Positions 51,858-60,781 of a DNA stretch of 64,000 nt are shown piece by piece. Numbering within the stretch: the stretch's first letter is position 1; each line of letters starts with the position of its first letter. The notes under the pieces were generated by a model that worked only from the letters and a program-made list of their open reading frames with translations, was not told the DNA's origin and made no database searches. The stretch covers positions 310,001 through 374,000 of the forward strand of contig NZ_CAEUHO010000004.1 of assembly GCF_903181435.1 (NCBI RefSeq). Direction: 5' to 3'. The DNA is from Bacteroides acidifaciens (GTDB taxonomy: Bacteria; Bacteroidota; Bacteroidia; Bacteroidales; Bacteroidaceae). Both the position numbers and the translations under genes were made by a program.

Positions 51858-51913
51858 AGAGTCACAATTTTACCTTCTTTTCGTGGGAAGGTGGAGTTGT
51901 GACTCTTGTTTTT
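51858..51913 (+). terminator. metK terminator
   Basis: AGAGTCACAA (51858-51867) pairs with TTGTGACTCT (51897-51906), with an inner ACCTTC/GAAGGT stem, then GTTTTT. Confidence 0.85.
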
Positions 51914-51971
51914 ATAAGTTATATTTAAATAAATGTATTTTGGATACTAAGTAGGTCTTGCGGGAATTTGC

Positions 51972-51979
51972 TACTTTTG
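51972..51979 (+). promoter_or_regulatory. -7 box of the TPR regulator gene
   Basis: TACTTTTG, matching TAnnTTTG, 24 bases before the ATG at 52004. Confidence 0.55.
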
Positions 51980-52003
51980 TTTTATGAAATGAACAATTGC
52001 TAA

Positions 52004-53671
52004 ATGAAAATAAAACTTTCCTTTTCCGAATACCATTTATTGGTCTTTTTATGCTTATTGATTGGTGTAGGTAGTATTCTGTCGTCTATATCTCTTTCTT
52101 CTTGCTCTTCTTCTGTGAAGAATCCATTGTTGTTGCGTGCTGATTCGTTAATGGAAGAATACCCTGATAGTGCCCTGTTTATTTTGGAATCAATTTCTTC
52201 TCCGCAGAAACTACCACGTGCCGATAGGGCGCTTTATGCACTGTTGCTTACACAGGGGAAGTATAAGAACTATATTCCTTTAGAAGATGATTCGTTGATA
52301 AAAACGGCTGTTGAGTATTATGGAGATAGAAAAAAGAGTGTACGCGCAGCAAAAGCACATTATTATTTAGGAGCTACTTATCGGGATATGGGATATACTT
52401 CTTTTGCCGTAGAAGAATATTTAGCGGCGGTTCGGCTGATGCCTGTTAAGGATGAGTTCTTGGCGATGATATATGATAATTTGGCAGAATGTTACGAAGA
52501 AGAGGATTTGGATGATATAGCAATGGATGCTTATCGTAAAGCTTATCAAATTCTGAAGGGGAAAAGTGCTCAGGTTTATCCATTGAGAGGAATTGCACGT
52601 ATGTTTTTGTTACAAAATGAAAAAGATAGTGCATTATACTACTATCAACAGGCTCTTGATTGCGCATCGGTGGTACAAGATTCTGATGTAATAGGGGCAA
52701 TCTATCATGATTTTGCTATAGTTTATAATGAAGGAAAAGATTATGTTCAGGCAAATAAGTATGTGTCGAGAGCGATTGCGATAATGGATTATGATATGTC
52801 ACATAACGCTTGTTTGTTAAAAGCAAAAATTATGCTAAACTTGAATATGCTTGATTCTGCTGGTTATTTTTTTAGTAAAGACATAGATCAGCTTGATGTT
52901 TATGGAAAGGCTATTTGTTATAATGGTATGTATCAGATAGCAAAGAAAAAGAAAGAGTGGAAAACTGCGACGGAAAATATGGATGTATATAAAGTGCTTT
53001 ATGATTCAATTCAAGTTATGACTGATAATAAGGAACTTAAACGGCTTATGGATAAACATCAATTGGAAGAGCATAAAAGGGTATTGTCAGAGCACGCTAA
53101 AATACTGGTTGTTGGTTTAGCTGTTGCATTTCTTTTTTTAATGATAATATGCGTTTTTTCTTTTATGTGGAATGATAGAAAAAGAAAGAAACGCTATATA
53201 ACGTTGCAGAATGAATTGACTCAAAAACGGGTTGATAGTATGCTTTTAAAGGAAGAAGAGGCTTCTGAAGCTAATAAGGATGAGATTGATAAGAAACGGT
53301 CCGAATTGACAGAAAAGCAGATTCAATTGTGTATATCTATGCTTAAAACTACTGATTATTATAATCAATTAGAAGCGTTAGAGAAAGCGACTCCTAAACA
53401 ATTATTGATGATGCGTAACTTGAGGAAAGAGATGCGTTCTGCCATTTCCAATTCCTTTGTTGATGTAATGGTAAACTTGCAAGGGCGTTATCCAGCTTTA
53501 ACTGGTGATGATGTGTATTTTTGTGTTCTTTCATTGCTTTGTTGTTCGAAATCTGTCATGATGGAACTGATGGGTGCCACGTCAGACGCTCTTAAAACAC
53601 GCAAGAGCCGTATAAAGAATAAAATTGATACACAAATTTTTGAGCGTGTGTTCGGTGCTGATAATCAATAG
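52004..53671 (+). CDS. Tetratricopeptide-repeat membrane regulator (DUF6377/lipoprotein-like)
   Basis: 555 aa. An N-terminal hydrophobic segment with a possible lipobox (SISLSSCSS) is followed by TPR-like helical repeats (~40-340, for example HYYLGATYRDMGYTSFAVEEY). One transmembrane helix (~365-388, ILVVGLAVAFLFLMIICVFSF) leads to a cytoplasmic coiled coil (~395-440) and a C-terminal helical domain with a helix-turn-helix-like end (LLCCSKSVMMELMGATSDAL, KTRKSRIKNKI). This layout is common in Bacteroides one-protein sensors. Target genes are unknown; the DUF3244 gene that follows is a candidate. Confidence 0.8.
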   Translation: MKIKLSFSEYHLLVFLCLLIGVGSILSSISLSSCSSSVKNPLLLRADSLMEEYPDSALFILESISSPQKLPRADRALYALLLTQGKYKNYIPLEDDSLIKTAVEYYGDRKKSVRAAKAHYYLGATYRDMGYTSFAVEEYLAAVRLMPVKDEFLAMIYDNLAECYEEEDLDDIAMDAYRKAYQILKGKSAQVYPLRGIARMFLLQNEKDSALYYYQQALDCASVVQDSDVIGAIYHDFAIVYNEGKDYVQANKYVSRAIAIMDYDMSHNACLLKAKIMLNLNMLDSAGYFFSKDIDQLDVYGKAICYNGMYQIAKKKKEWKTATENMDVYKVLYDSIQVMTDNKELKRLMDKHQLEEHKRVLSEHAKILVVGLAVAFLFLMIICVFSFMWNDRKRKKRYITLQNELTQKRVDSMLLKEEEASEANKDEIDKKRSELTEKQIQLCISMLKTTDYYNQLEALEKATPKQLLMMRNLRKEMRSAISNSFVDVMVNLQGRYPALTGDDVYFCVLSLLCCSKSVMMELMGATSDALKTRKSRIKNKIDTQIFERVFGADNQ

Positions 53672-53765
53672 GATATTGTAGTATTATTGGGGATTATTTC
53701 TTTTTTTAATGAAGGGCTGTTACCATTGTTACCACATAAAAATCGTTTTTGTGACTCTATCTGTG

Positions 53766-53773
53766 TATTTTTG
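53766..53773 (+). promoter_or_regulatory. -7 box of the DUF3244 gene
   Basis: TATTTTTG, matching TAnnTTTG, 26 bases before the ATG at 53799. Confidence 0.5.
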
Positions 53774-53798
53774 AAGCGAAATTTTAAATATACTTATT

Positions 53799-54167
53799 AT
53801 GAAAGCTAAATTTTTACTTCTGTTATTGTTGGTCGTATTATTTCAAGTAAATACATCTTTTGCACGTGAGATGAAATCTGCGCATCGAATTGAATTGAGT
53901 GCTACTACTAAAATACAACATCGTTCTATCCCTATTATACCTATTGCTTTTGTTGAAAGCCCGATGGTATCTATCGATTTTCTTGTACCTGTTACTTCTG
54001 TAACAATCATCATAAAAGATGCAGAAACAGAAGAAGTCGTTTATACATCTACTGATTTGAATGTAGAAAAACTGAATATTAACCTCACTGGTGAAGAAAA
54101 AGGTAAGTATGTTTTGGAAATACAACTTCCGGCTACAAGTTATGCGGGGGAATTTGAATTAGATTAA
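53799..54167 (+). CDS. DUF3244 secreted beta-sandwich protein
   Basis: 122 aa with a signal peptide (FLLLLLLVVLFQVNTSFA). The mature part is an Ig-like beta-sandwich with the DUF3244 pattern VTIIIKDAETEEVVYTSTDL and GKYVLEIQLPATSYAGEFEL. The family is found mostly in Bacteroides, often beside TPR regulators like the preceding gene. Function unknown, probably periplasmic or surface. Confidence 0.85.
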   Translation: MKAKFLLLLLLVVLFQVNTSFAREMKSAHRIELSATTKIQHRSIPIIPIAFVESPMVSIDFLVPVTSVTIIIKDAETEEVVYTSTDLNVEKLNINLTGEEKGKYVLEIQLPATSYAGEFELD

Positions 54168-54214
54168 TCTCTGTAGTGGAAATATTTGTAACAATATAAT
54201 ATACCTAAATTATT

Positions 54215-54553
54215 AACGGTTAAAGGCCTCGCTATTTATATAGTGCATTGCTGAAATGGCGATTAGAGGTTGACCGAAAGGGGAAAGAATTGGTTGATTC
54301 TGACTCGTGGGCTTAATATGCCTTGCGAAAGGCATACGATCGTTATTAGGTATATTATCAAAGAATAAAATCACTCATTATGAATTGTCTTGCTGAGTAT
54401 TGGGTAGGGTGTTTGAACAAACTGATTATTCGAACAATGAAGTTCATTCAGCGACAATTCGGTACATCTGTTTGCAGATGCGATATCTGCAATAGATGTG
54501 TTCTCTGTAAGAAAGCTCTTGGGCTTCTGATTTCAGAAGTCCAAGATTCTTTT
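54215..54553 (+). ncRNA. Candidate structured non-coding RNA
   Basis: Plus-strand segment of several stable hairpins (see the intergenic entry), ending in CTTGGGCTTCTGA pairing with its near complement (54518-54545) and then ATTCTTTTT, as a small-RNA transcript would. I see no match to tmRNA, 6S, RNase P or SRP RNA, and no clear promoter. Tentative. Confidence 0.3.
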
Positions 54554-54637
54554 TGTATCAATGATAGACTAAATACAAGAAAGCAGGTATAACTGTTATC
54601 TCTGATTAAGATAAATACGAATAACGGATTTTTTTCG

Positions 54638-54645
54638 TAATTTTG
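54638..54645 (+). promoter_or_regulatory. -7 box of the LOG-family operon
   Basis: TAATTTTG, matching TAnnTTTG, 22 bases before the ATG at 54667. It excludes an in-frame start at 54643. Confidence 0.6.
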
Positions 54646-54666
54646 CGCCTACGATATAATAACTCC

Positions 54667-55272
54667 ATGGATAGTGTAATGAAGATGAACCAAATAAATT
54701 CCGTATGCGTATATAGTGCTTCCAGTACCAAAATAGATCCCGTCTACTTTAAAGCAGCCGAAGAACTTGGGCGTTTGCTTGCCGAACATCGTATCCGCTT
54801 GATTAACGGAGCCGGAAGTATCGGTCTGATGCGCTCAGTGGCAGATGCTGTCTTGAAGAGTGGTGGTGAGGTGACCGGAGTCATCCCGCATTTTATGGTA
54901 GAACAGAACTGGCACCATACAGGATTGACGGAGCTGATAGAAGTGGAATCCATGCACGAGCGCAAGCAGAAAATGGCGAATCTGAGTGACGGTATCATTG
55001 CTTTGCCGGGTGGATGTGGCACGCTTGAAGAACTGCTTGAGATTATTACCTGGAAACAATTGGGGTTATACCTCAACCCTATTATAGTTCTTAATGTAAA
55101 CGGGTTCTTTGACCCGTTGCTGGAAATGCTTGAAAAAGCTATTGAAGAAAATTTTATGCGTCAACAGCATGGAGATATATGGAAAGTGGCTCGGACACCT
55201 GAGGAAGCCGTAGAGTTGCTTTATGAGACTCCGGTGTGGGATGTTTCCATTCGTAAATTTGCAGCTATATGA
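54667..55272 (+). CDS. LOG-family nucleotide phosphoribohydrolase (TIGR00730)
   Basis: 201 aa Rossmann-like enzyme. The family motif PGGCGTLEELLEIITWKQLG is complete, with the upstream GAGSIGLMRSVADA. LOG proteins hydrolyse nucleoside 5'-monophosphates (in plants releasing cytokinin bases); the bacterial role is probably purine-nucleotide housekeeping. It opens the run LOG, DUF4271, hemD, rnpA, yidD, tatD and overlaps the next gene by 4 bases (ATGA). Confidence 0.92.
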   Translation: MDSVMKMNQINSVCVYSASSTKIDPVYFKAAEELGRLLAEHRIRLINGAGSIGLMRSVADAVLKSGGEVTGVIPHFMVEQNWHHTGLTELIEVESMHERKQKMANLSDGIIALPGGCGTLEELLEIITWKQLGLYLNPIIVLNVNGFFDPLLEMLEKAIEENFMRQQHGDIWKVARTPEEAVELLYETPVWDVSIRKFAAI

Positions 55273-56102
55273 TAGGCGATACAATAGGTTCTTCACAAAC
55301 TGATACCCTGTTGCTTTTCCAACATGGGCAGTTTGCTTCGGCAAAAGCGGATAGTGATAGTTTGCAGTCGGCTGTAACTCATGCCACGCAGGAAGCTGGC
55401 TCAGGTTTTGAGGGAACCCCTATCCCCTACTTTCCCCGGACGGATGATGCTATCTCGTTGACATTGTTGGCTTGCTTCTTCCTATCTTCCATCGCTTTGT
55501 CGCGCGGAAAGAAATTTCTTTCTCAGCAAGTGAAAGACTTTGTACTGCATCGTGAGCGGGCGAGCATCTTCGATAGCTCTACGGCGGCTGACATGCGTTA
55601 TCTCCTTGTACTTGTGTTGCAGACCTGCGTGTTGGCAGGAATCACCTTCCTCAATTATTTTCACGATACCTCTCCTGCCTTGATGAGCCATGTATCCCCT
55701 CTCCTTTTGCTGGGAATTTATGTAGCTTTCTGCTTGGCTTATTTCTTACTAAAATGGCTGCTTTATATGTTTTTGGGCTGGGTGTTCTTTGATAAAAATA
55801 GGACAAATATGTGGCTCGAATCTTATTCTGCGCTTATATATTATGCTGGATTTGCCCTTTTTCCATTCGTACTTTTTTTAGTTTATTTCGACCTAAGTCT
55901 CACCAATTTGATTATAATTGGTTCTATAATTCTAATTTTCGCTAAAATATTGATGTTTTATAAGTGGATAAAGCTTTTTTTTCATCAGTTTAGCGAGCTT
56001 TTCCTTTTAATTGTGTACTTTTGCGCTCTAGAAATTATACCTTGTCTGCTACTCTATCAGGGTATGATTCAAATGAACAATATTTTGCTAATAAAATTTT
56101 AG
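55269..56102 (+). CDS. DUF4271 membrane protein
   Basis: 277 aa with about six hydrophobic helices in the C-terminal two thirds (for example LVLVLQTCVLAGITFLNYF, LLLLGIYVAFCLAYFLL). DUF4271 is a Bacteroidetes-specific family found upstream of hemD. Function unknown. Translationally coupled to the LOG gene by an ATGA overlap. Confidence 0.9.
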   Translation: MIGDTIGSSQTDTLLLFQHGQFASAKADSDSLQSAVTHATQEAGSGFEGTPIPYFPRTDDAISLTLLACFFLSSIALSRGKKFLSQQVKDFVLHRERASIFDSSTAADMRYLLVLVLQTCVLAGITFLNYFHDTSPALMSHVSPLLLLGIYVAFCLAYFLLKWLLYMFLGWVFFDKNRTNMWLESYSALIYYAGFALFPFVLFLVYFDLSLTNLIIIGSIILIFAKILMFYKWIKLFFHQFSELFLLIVYFCALEIIPCLLLYQGMIQMNNILLIKF

Positions 56103-56106
56103 GACG

Positions 56107-56850
56107 TTGAAAATTAAAAAAGTACTAGTGTCGCAGCCTAAGCCTGCGTCAGAGAAATCTCCCTATTACGACATCGCTGAGAAGTATGGTGTAAAAATAG
56201 ATTTCCGGCCGTTTATTAAGGTTGAAAGTCTTTCGGCGAAAGAATTTCGGCAACAGAAAATTTCGATTCTCGACCACACTGCCGTTCTATTCACTTCGCG
56301 TCATGCTATCGACCACTTTTTCAATTTGTGTACAGAACTGCGTGTAGCGATTCCCGAGACGATGAAGTATTTCTGCGTGACGGAAGCAGTGGCATTGTAT
56401 ATCCAGAAGTATGTGCAATACCGCAAACGTAAAATCTTCTTTGGGGCTACCGGAAAGATTGAAGACCTGATTCCTTCCATTGTGAAGCACAAAACAGAAA
56501 AATACCTCGTCCCGATGTCGGACGTGCACAATGATGATGTGAAAAACCTGCTCGATAAGAACGGTATTCAGCATACGGAAGCTGTGATGTACCGCACAGT
56601 GAGCAATGACTTTACATCAGAAGAATTTGATTATGATATGTTGGTGTTCTTCAGCCCGGCAGGAGTGACTTCCTTGAAGAAGAACTTTCCCGATTTCAAT
56701 CAGAAAGAGATTAAGATCGGAACTTTCGGCTCTACTACCGCACAAGCTGTACGTGATGCCGGACTTCGTCTGGATCTTGAAGCGCCTACAGTGCAGGCTC
56801 CGTCAATGACGGCAGCGCTCGACATGTTTATCAAGGAAAACAATAAATAA
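56107..56850 (+). CDS. hemD: Uroporphyrinogen-III synthase-like protein
   Basis: 247 aa, HemD fold of two similar alpha/beta lobes; it cyclises hydroxymethylbilane in haem synthesis. Recognisable are KVLVSQPKPASEKSPYYDIA, HTAVLFTSRHAIDHFFNLC, and FFSPAGVTSLKKNFP with GTFGSTTAQAVRDAG. It starts with TTG at 56107, 5 bases after the DUF4271 stop; no ATG gives a complete first strand. Many Bacteroides lack full haem synthesis, so in vivo activity is not certain. Confidence 0.88.
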   Translation: MKIKKVLVSQPKPASEKSPYYDIAEKYGVKIDFRPFIKVESLSAKEFRQQKISILDHTAVLFTSRHAIDHFFNLCTELRVAIPETMKYFCVTEAVALYIQKYVQYRKRKIFFGATGKIEDLIPSIVKHKTEKYLVPMSDVHNDDVKNLLDKNGIQHTEAVMYRTVSNDFTSEEFDYDMLVFFSPAGVTSLKKNFPDFNQKEIKIGTFGSTTAQAVRDAGLRLDLEAPTVQAPSMTAALDMFIKENNK

Positions 56851-56855
56851 ACAGG

Positions 56856-57245
56856 GTGGGTATATATACTTTGTGCAAAGCCGAAAGGCTGAATAGTAAA
56901 ATACAGATCGGAAAGATGTTTGAGGGCGGCGTTTCGAAGTCGTTTTCCATCTTTCCGATACGTGTTGTATATATGCCCGTCGAACAAGGTGAGGTCTCGG
57001 CTTCCATACTTATCAGTGTATCGAAACGGCGGTTCAAGCGGGCGGTAAAGCGCAATCGGGTGAAACGTCAGATACGTGAAGCCTATCGGAAAAACAAAGA
57101 ACTTCTGATAGGTGAGCTGCAACGCCGGGAACAGCATCTGGCTATCGCCTTTATCTATCTGTCGGACGAGCTTGTCGCTACTGCCGAATTGGAAGAGAAA
57201 ATGAAAATAGCGCTTTCGCGCATCTCCGAAAAACTATCCTTATGA
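56856..57245 (+). CDS. rnpA: Ribonuclease P protein component
   Basis: 129 aa basic protein that binds RNase P RNA for maturation of tRNA 5' ends. The RNR motif is clear: [23 protein letters not shown] split over residues 60-82. The N-terminus [14 protein letters not shown] is standard for RnpA and supports the GTG start at 56856. The stop overlaps yidD by 4 bases. rpmH is not next to it, unlike in most other phyla. Confidence 0.95.
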   Translation: MGIYTLCKAERLNSKIQIGKMFEGGVSKSFSIFPIRVVYMPVEQGEVSASILISVSKRRFKRAVKRNRVKRQIREAYRKNKELLIGELQRREQHLAIAFIYLSDELVATAELEEKMKIALSRISEKLSL

Positions 57246-57517
57246 AATCCCGTGGTTCTGGGATATCCGCTATCTGGGTATCTGTGAAAGGATTTTTAAG
57301 CAGGATGTTTTCGCTCCTGTTGCTTATCCCCATCTATTTTTACCGGATTTGTATATCTCCGCTGACACCCCCTTCATGCCGGTTTACGCCGACCTGCTCG
57401 GCTTATGCAGTCGAAGCGATTAAGAAGCATGGCCCCGTGAAAGGGTTTTATCTGACTGTGCGGCGTATCCTGCGATGTCACCCCTGGGGTGGCTCCGGCT
57501 ATGACCCTGTGCCTTGA
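57242..57517 (+). CDS. yidD: Membrane protein insertion efficiency factor YidD
   Basis: 91 aa. The family core is intact: [33 protein letters not shown] and [18 protein letters not shown]. YidD assists YidC-dependent insertion of inner-membrane proteins. Overlaps rnpA by ATGA, the usual rnpA-yidD order. Confidence 0.95.
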   Translation: MKSRGSGISAIWVSVKGFLSRMFSLLLLIPIYFYRICISPLTPPSCRFTPTCSAYAVEAIKKHGPVKGFYLTVRRILRCHPWGGSGYDPVP

Positions 57518-57553
57518 AATAACTAAAATAAAGAATCAGATGTGGAAGGAAAG

Positions 57554-58201
57554 ATGATTGATACTATTCTGGATATTCATACCCATAGACAGGGAGCCGT
57601 TTCTAAAAGTAACTCTATCATCAATTACCGGTTATTGGAGGATTCGTCTTTTCAAGAAGACTGTTATTATTCTGTCGGTATCCATCCATGGAAGCTGACA
57701 GTGGCTGATTTCGACCGACAACTTGATTTTCTTATCGAGCAATTGCCGAATAAACAGGTGGTGGCTATAGGAGAGACCGGGCTGGATAAACTGACAGAGG
57801 CTTCGATGACGCTTCAAACACAGGCATTTGTAATGCAGATACAACTGTCTGAAACATACGGTTTGCCGTTGATAATCCATTGTGTGAAAGCAATGGAACA
57901 ACTTTTGGCAGCAAAGAAGCAGTTTCAACCCAAGCAACCTTGGATATGGCATGGCTTCCGGGGAAAGCCTGAGCAGGCGACACAGTTGCTGAAACAGGGA
58001 TTTTATCTTTCTTTGGGAGAATATTATCCCGATGAAACGATGAAGATGATACCCGACGACCGCTTGTTTCTGGAGACGGACGAGAGCTCGTTTGATATTG
58101 AAGAAATTTTGTGCCGGGCAGCCGAAGTGCGTGGGGTAGAGGCGGGGTTACTGCGTGAGACTATTCGCAGAAATATTCAAAATGTCTTTTTTAAGGCGTA
58201 A
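57554..58201 (+). CDS. TatD-family metal-dependent hydrolase
   Basis: 215 aa from the ATG at 57554. Metal-binding motifs: ILDIHTHR (HxH), AIGETGLDK, IIHCVKA, HGFRGKP and LFLETDES. Shorter than typical TatD DNases (about 260 aa), as is the rule for this Bacteroidetes subgroup. Probably a 3'-5' exonuclease or phosphodiesterase. The Tat name is historical; no Tat genes are near. Confidence 0.9.
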   Translation: MIDTILDIHTHRQGAVSKSNSIINYRLLEDSSFQEDCYYSVGIHPWKLTVADFDRQLDFLIEQLPNKQVVAIGETGLDKLTEASMTLQTQAFVMQIQLSETYGLPLIIHCVKAMEQLLAAKKQFQPKQPWIWHGFRGKPEQATQLLKQGFYLSLGEYYPDETMKMIPDDRLFLETDESSFDIEEILCRAAEVRGVEAGLLRETIRRNIQNVFFKA

Positions 58202-58204
58202 GAG

Positions 58205-58235
58205 TTGTATCTTCCGAGAAAGAGTCGTACTTTTG
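58205..58235 (+). promoter_or_regulatory. Promoter of tyrS
   Basis: TTG at 58205-58207, then exactly 20 bases, then TACTTTTG at 58228-58235: a full Bacteroides -33/-7 promoter 53 bases before the tyrS ATG. Confidence 0.75.
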
Positions 58236-58288
58236 CCGCATATCGGATTAAGAAGACAATAAAAACCTAATAATAAAAGAGTAATACG

Positions 58289-59581
58289 ATGAATTTTGTA
58301 GAAGAATTGAGATGGCGTGGCATGTTGCAGGACATCATGCCGGGAACAGAAGAGTTGCTAATCAAAGAGCAGGTGACTGCCTATTTGGGTATCGACCCGA
58401 CTGCCGATTCGCTACACATTGGTCACCTTTGTGGAGTGATGATCCTTCGTCATTTCCAACGCTGCGGTCATAAGCCGTTGGCACTGATTGGGGGCGCTAC
58501 AGGTATGATTGGTGACCCTTCCGGTAAGTCGGCAGAACGTAATCTGCTGGACGAGGAGACATTACGTCACAATCAGACATGTATAAAAAAACAACTTGCC
58601 AAGTTCCTCGACTTCGAGTCGGATGTACCCAACCGTGCCGAACTGGTGAACAACTACGACTGGATGAAAGAGTTCAGTTTCCTTGATTTTGCTCGCGAAG
58701 TAGGTAAGCACATTACCGTGAACTATATGATGGCAAAAGACTCTGTAAAGCGTCGTCTGAATGGCGAAGCACGTGACGGACTGTCATTTACCGAGTTCAC
58801 TTACCAATTGCTTCAAGGATACGATTTTCTTCACTTATACGAGACAAAAGGTTGCAAGTTGCAGATGGGTGGTTCCGACCAATGGGGAAACATAACTACC
58901 GGTGCCGAATTGATTCGCCGTACCAATGGGGGAGAAGTTTTCGCTCTGACTTGCCCTCTGATTACAAAAGCTGACGGTGGCAAGTTCGGTAAGACAGAAT
59001 CCGGAAATATTTGGTTGGATCCTCGTTATACTTCTCCATACAAGTTTTACCAGTTTTGGCTGAACGTAAGTGACTCTGATGCTGAACGCTATATCAAGAT
59101 CTTTACTTCCATCGAAAAAGAAGAAATTGAAGCATTGATTGCCGAACATCAGGCGGCTCCACACTTGCGTATCCTTCAGAAACGTCTTGCCAAGGAAGTG
59201 ACTGTGATGGTTCACTCGGAAGAAGATTACAACGCAGCGGTAGATGCATCCAACATTCTGTTTGGTAATGCCACTTCCGACGCTTTGCGCAAATTGGACG
59301 AAGACACATTGCTGGCTGTATTCGAAGGAGTACCTCAATTTGAGATTTCCCGTGATGCGTTAGTAGAAGGAGTGAAGGCAGTAGACCTGTTTGTCGATAA
59401 TGCGGCTGTATTTGCTTCGAAAGGTGAAATGCGTAAGTTGGTTCAAGGCGGTGGCGTCTCGTTGAATAAAGAGAAGCTGGCGGCTTTTGACCAGGTAATC
59501 ACAACTGCTGACCTGCTTGATGAGAAATATCTGCTTGTTCAGCGCGGTAAAAAGAACTATTATCTGCTGATTGCGAAGTAA
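58289..59581 (+). CDS. tyrS: Tyrosyl-tRNA synthetase
   Basis: 430 aa class I synthetase. HIGH signature as [11 protein letters not shown], the tyrosine-site region [14 protein letters not shown] and [11 protein letters not shown], and the KMSKS equivalent [11 protein letters not shown]-terminal S4-like RNA-binding domain follows (about 360-430). Own promoter at 58205. tRNA-Gln follows downstream. Confidence 0.97.
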   Translation: MNFVEELRWRGMLQDIMPGTEELLIKEQVTAYLGIDPTADSLHIGHLCGVMILRHFQRCGHKPLALIGGATGMIGDPSGKSAERNLLDEETLRHNQTCIKKQLAKFLDFESDVPNRAELVNNYDWMKEFSFLDFAREVGKHITVNYMMAKDSVKRRLNGEARDGLSFTEFTYQLLQGYDFLHLYETKGCKLQMGGSDQWGNITTGAELIRRTNGGEVFALTCPLITKADGGKFGKTESGNIWLDPRYTSPYKFYQFWLNVSDSDAERYIKIFTSIEKEEIEALIAEHQAAPHLRILQKRLAKEVTVMVHSEEDYNAAVDASNILFGNATSDALRKLDEDTLLAVFEGVPQFEISRDALVEGVKAVDLFVDNAAVFASKGEMRKLVQGGGVSLNKEKLAAFDQVITTADLLDEKYLLVQRGKKNYYLLIAK

Positions 59582-59627
59582 TAATTCACGATTTATCGGG
59601 TAGCAAAGTAAAAAAATGAATGAAATA

Positions 59628-59659
59628 TTTGGAGGTTTGCTTGCAAACCTCTATCTTTG
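59628..59659 (+). promoter_or_regulatory. Promoter of tRNA-Gln with a palindromic spacer
   Basis: TTTG (59628-59631), 20 bases, then TATCTTTG (59652-59659): an ideal promoter. The spacer is itself a 20-bp palindrome (59632-59651, arms GAGGTTTGC/GCAAACCTC around TT). Confidence 0.8.
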
Positions 59660-59689
59660 CACCGCTTTTTAACAGAAAGCACATAAGTT

Positions 59690-59760
59690 TGGACTATGGT
59701 GTAATGGTAGCACAACAGGTTTTGGTTCTGTTTGTCCAAGTTCGAATCTTGGTAGTCCAA
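59690..59760 (+). tRNA. tRNA-Gln (anticodon TTG)
   Basis: 71-nt cloverleaf. Acceptor stem TGGACTA/TAGTCCA with discriminator A, D-arm GTGTAATGGTAGCAC, anticodon stem ACAGG/TCTGT with loop TTTTGGT giving anticodon TTG, and T-arm with GTTCGAATC. The 3' CCA is not encoded. Strong promoter upstream and terminator downstream, so it is a single-tRNA unit. Confidence 0.97.
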
Positions 59761-59765
59761 CGAAG

Positions 59766-59806
59766 AAAAGCCCTGGAAGATACATCTTTCAGGGCTTTTC
59801 TTTTTC
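59766..59806 (+). terminator. tRNA-Gln terminator
   Basis: AAAGCCCTG...CAGGGCTTTT hairpin (with an inner AAGA/TCTT stem) running into CTTTTTC. Confidence 0.85.
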
Positions 59807-59970
59807 TTCTATTCTTATTGCTGTTTGTAAAGCGGCATAATCTGGGTCAGTCCGAAAATCTCGACATTATCATCTTGATTTCAGTAATAGTTTGTCTGTT
59901 GTAAGAAAACCGGGTCAGTCCGAAAACCCTGTGGGTATGTTAAATCTACACTTGCTTTTATATAAACAAA

Positions 59971-60002
59971 ACGGGAGAAAATCAGTGCTGATTTTCTCCC
60001 GT
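59971..60002 (-). terminator. Terminator on the minus strand after the GH3 remnant
   Basis: Perfect 15-bp inverted repeat (59971-59985 and 59988-60002, ACGGGAGAAAATCAG and its complement). Read on the minus strand it is followed by TTTTGTTTAT. Confidence 0.75.
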
Positions 60003-60138
60003 CGTAGTTCTTCCATATATGGAAATATATGTTTGATAATGTGCTATTATGTCTTGATTTTTATATAACTCATACTGTTTTTTCTTATTTTGGTTCTTCA
60101 AAGATACAAAATAAAAAGGGGAAAGTCAATAGCTAGAG

Positions 60139-60600
60139 TTATTTAATGGTAAAAGAGGCTTCCTGGCTTGCATTGGAGTCCCCGCCTATCCATAGCTTGT
60201 ATTCACCTTTTTCCTGTCCCCAAATCATGTCCTTGCGTGTGAAGGAGAGGTCTTCGGGAGAAAGGGTGAAGGAGACTTTACGGCTTTCTCCGGCTTTGAT
60301 TAGAATCTTGTTAAAGCCTTTTAACTCCCTTACCGGGCGTGTCACGCTGCCTTTCATATCGCGTACATAAAGCTGGACTACCTCTTCACCGTCTACTTTG
60401 CCGGTATTGGTGACGGTCACGCTGAATTGGAGTTTGTCACCTTCTTCGGCAATGACAGAAGAGGGCTGAATATCCGAGTACTCGAATGTAGCATAGCTCA
60501 AGCCATATCCGAAGGGATAAAGCGGTTCGTTCGGGCAGTCGATATAACGTGATTTGTACTTCTCGCTCGATACGGATTTGAGACCTAGGTAAAAATCCCC
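60139..60600 (-). pseudogene. C-terminal remnant of a family 3 glycoside hydrolase
   Basis: The minus strand reads KYKSRYIDCPNEPLYPFGYG, then LSYATFEYSDIQ, a fibronectin-III-like domain (TNTGKVDGEEVVQLYVRD, RELKGFNKILIKAGES) and a normal end (WIGGDSNASQEASFTIK). These are the last ~155 residues of a BglX-type beta-glucosidase, normally about 750 aa. Homology stops near 60600, before the catalytic domains, and no start is available. It is a truncated gene whose 5' part was replaced by the kdu promoter region. Confidence 0.88.
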
Positions 60601-60706
60601 TTTTAATCGTATTATAGTTCGTTAAAAAAGTGTGCATTGCACAGATTCTGGACATTTTTGGTGGATAATTGGAACAAAATTGCAAGGTAAACCCGTTTTC
60701 TTTTGC

Positions 60707-60714
60707 TATTTTTG
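60707..60714 (+). promoter_or_regulatory. -7 box of kduI
   Basis: TATTTTTG, matching TAnnTTTG, 68 bases before the kduI ATG. Confidence 0.6.
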
Positions 60715-60717
60715 CAT

Positions 60718-60740
60718 CGTGTACGCAAACGGTGTGCACG
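60718..60740. promoter_or_regulatory. Imperfect palindrome at the kduI transcription start
   Basis: CGTG...CACG dyad of 23 bases centred on CAAACG, directly after the -7 box and thus over the expected start site. A repressor operator (LacI- or GntR-type) for uronate genes is plausible but unproven. Confidence 0.4.
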
Positions 60741-60781
60741 TAGAAACGTGAACTTATTCAATAACTATAAATAAATAAGGT

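Larger units (their letters stand above)
54168..54666. other. Structured intergenic segment
   Basis: About 500 bases with no convincing gene; a 70-codon frame at 54380 has no family features and overlaps hairpins. Visible structure: TATGCCTT-GCGA-AAGGCATA (54317-54336, GNRA-type loop), a CCGAAAGG mini-hairpin near 54277, TTGCAGAT/ATCTGCAA (about 54473-54492), and a terminator-like hairpin at 54518-54545. The -7 box of the LOG gene is at 54638. Confidence 0.5.
59761..60138. other. Non-coding stretch after tRNA-Gln
   Basis: Beyond the tRNA terminator it holds two copies of GGGTCAGTCCGAAAA (about 59846 and 59912) and the inverted repeat at 59971-60002. No gene is supported; a plus-strand frame across the tRNA is spurious. 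Confidence 0.6.

Noticed and set aside
54380..54592. 70-codon frame with several cysteines (VCRCDICNRCVLCKK)
   Set aside because: It resembles a metal-binding motif, but the cysteine codons fall inside hairpins, no promoter box precedes it, and the end runs through a terminator-like stem. Structured RNA is the simpler reading.
59620..59904. 94-codon frame across the tRNA-Gln gene
   Set aside because: It runs through the tRNA, its promoter and its terminator.
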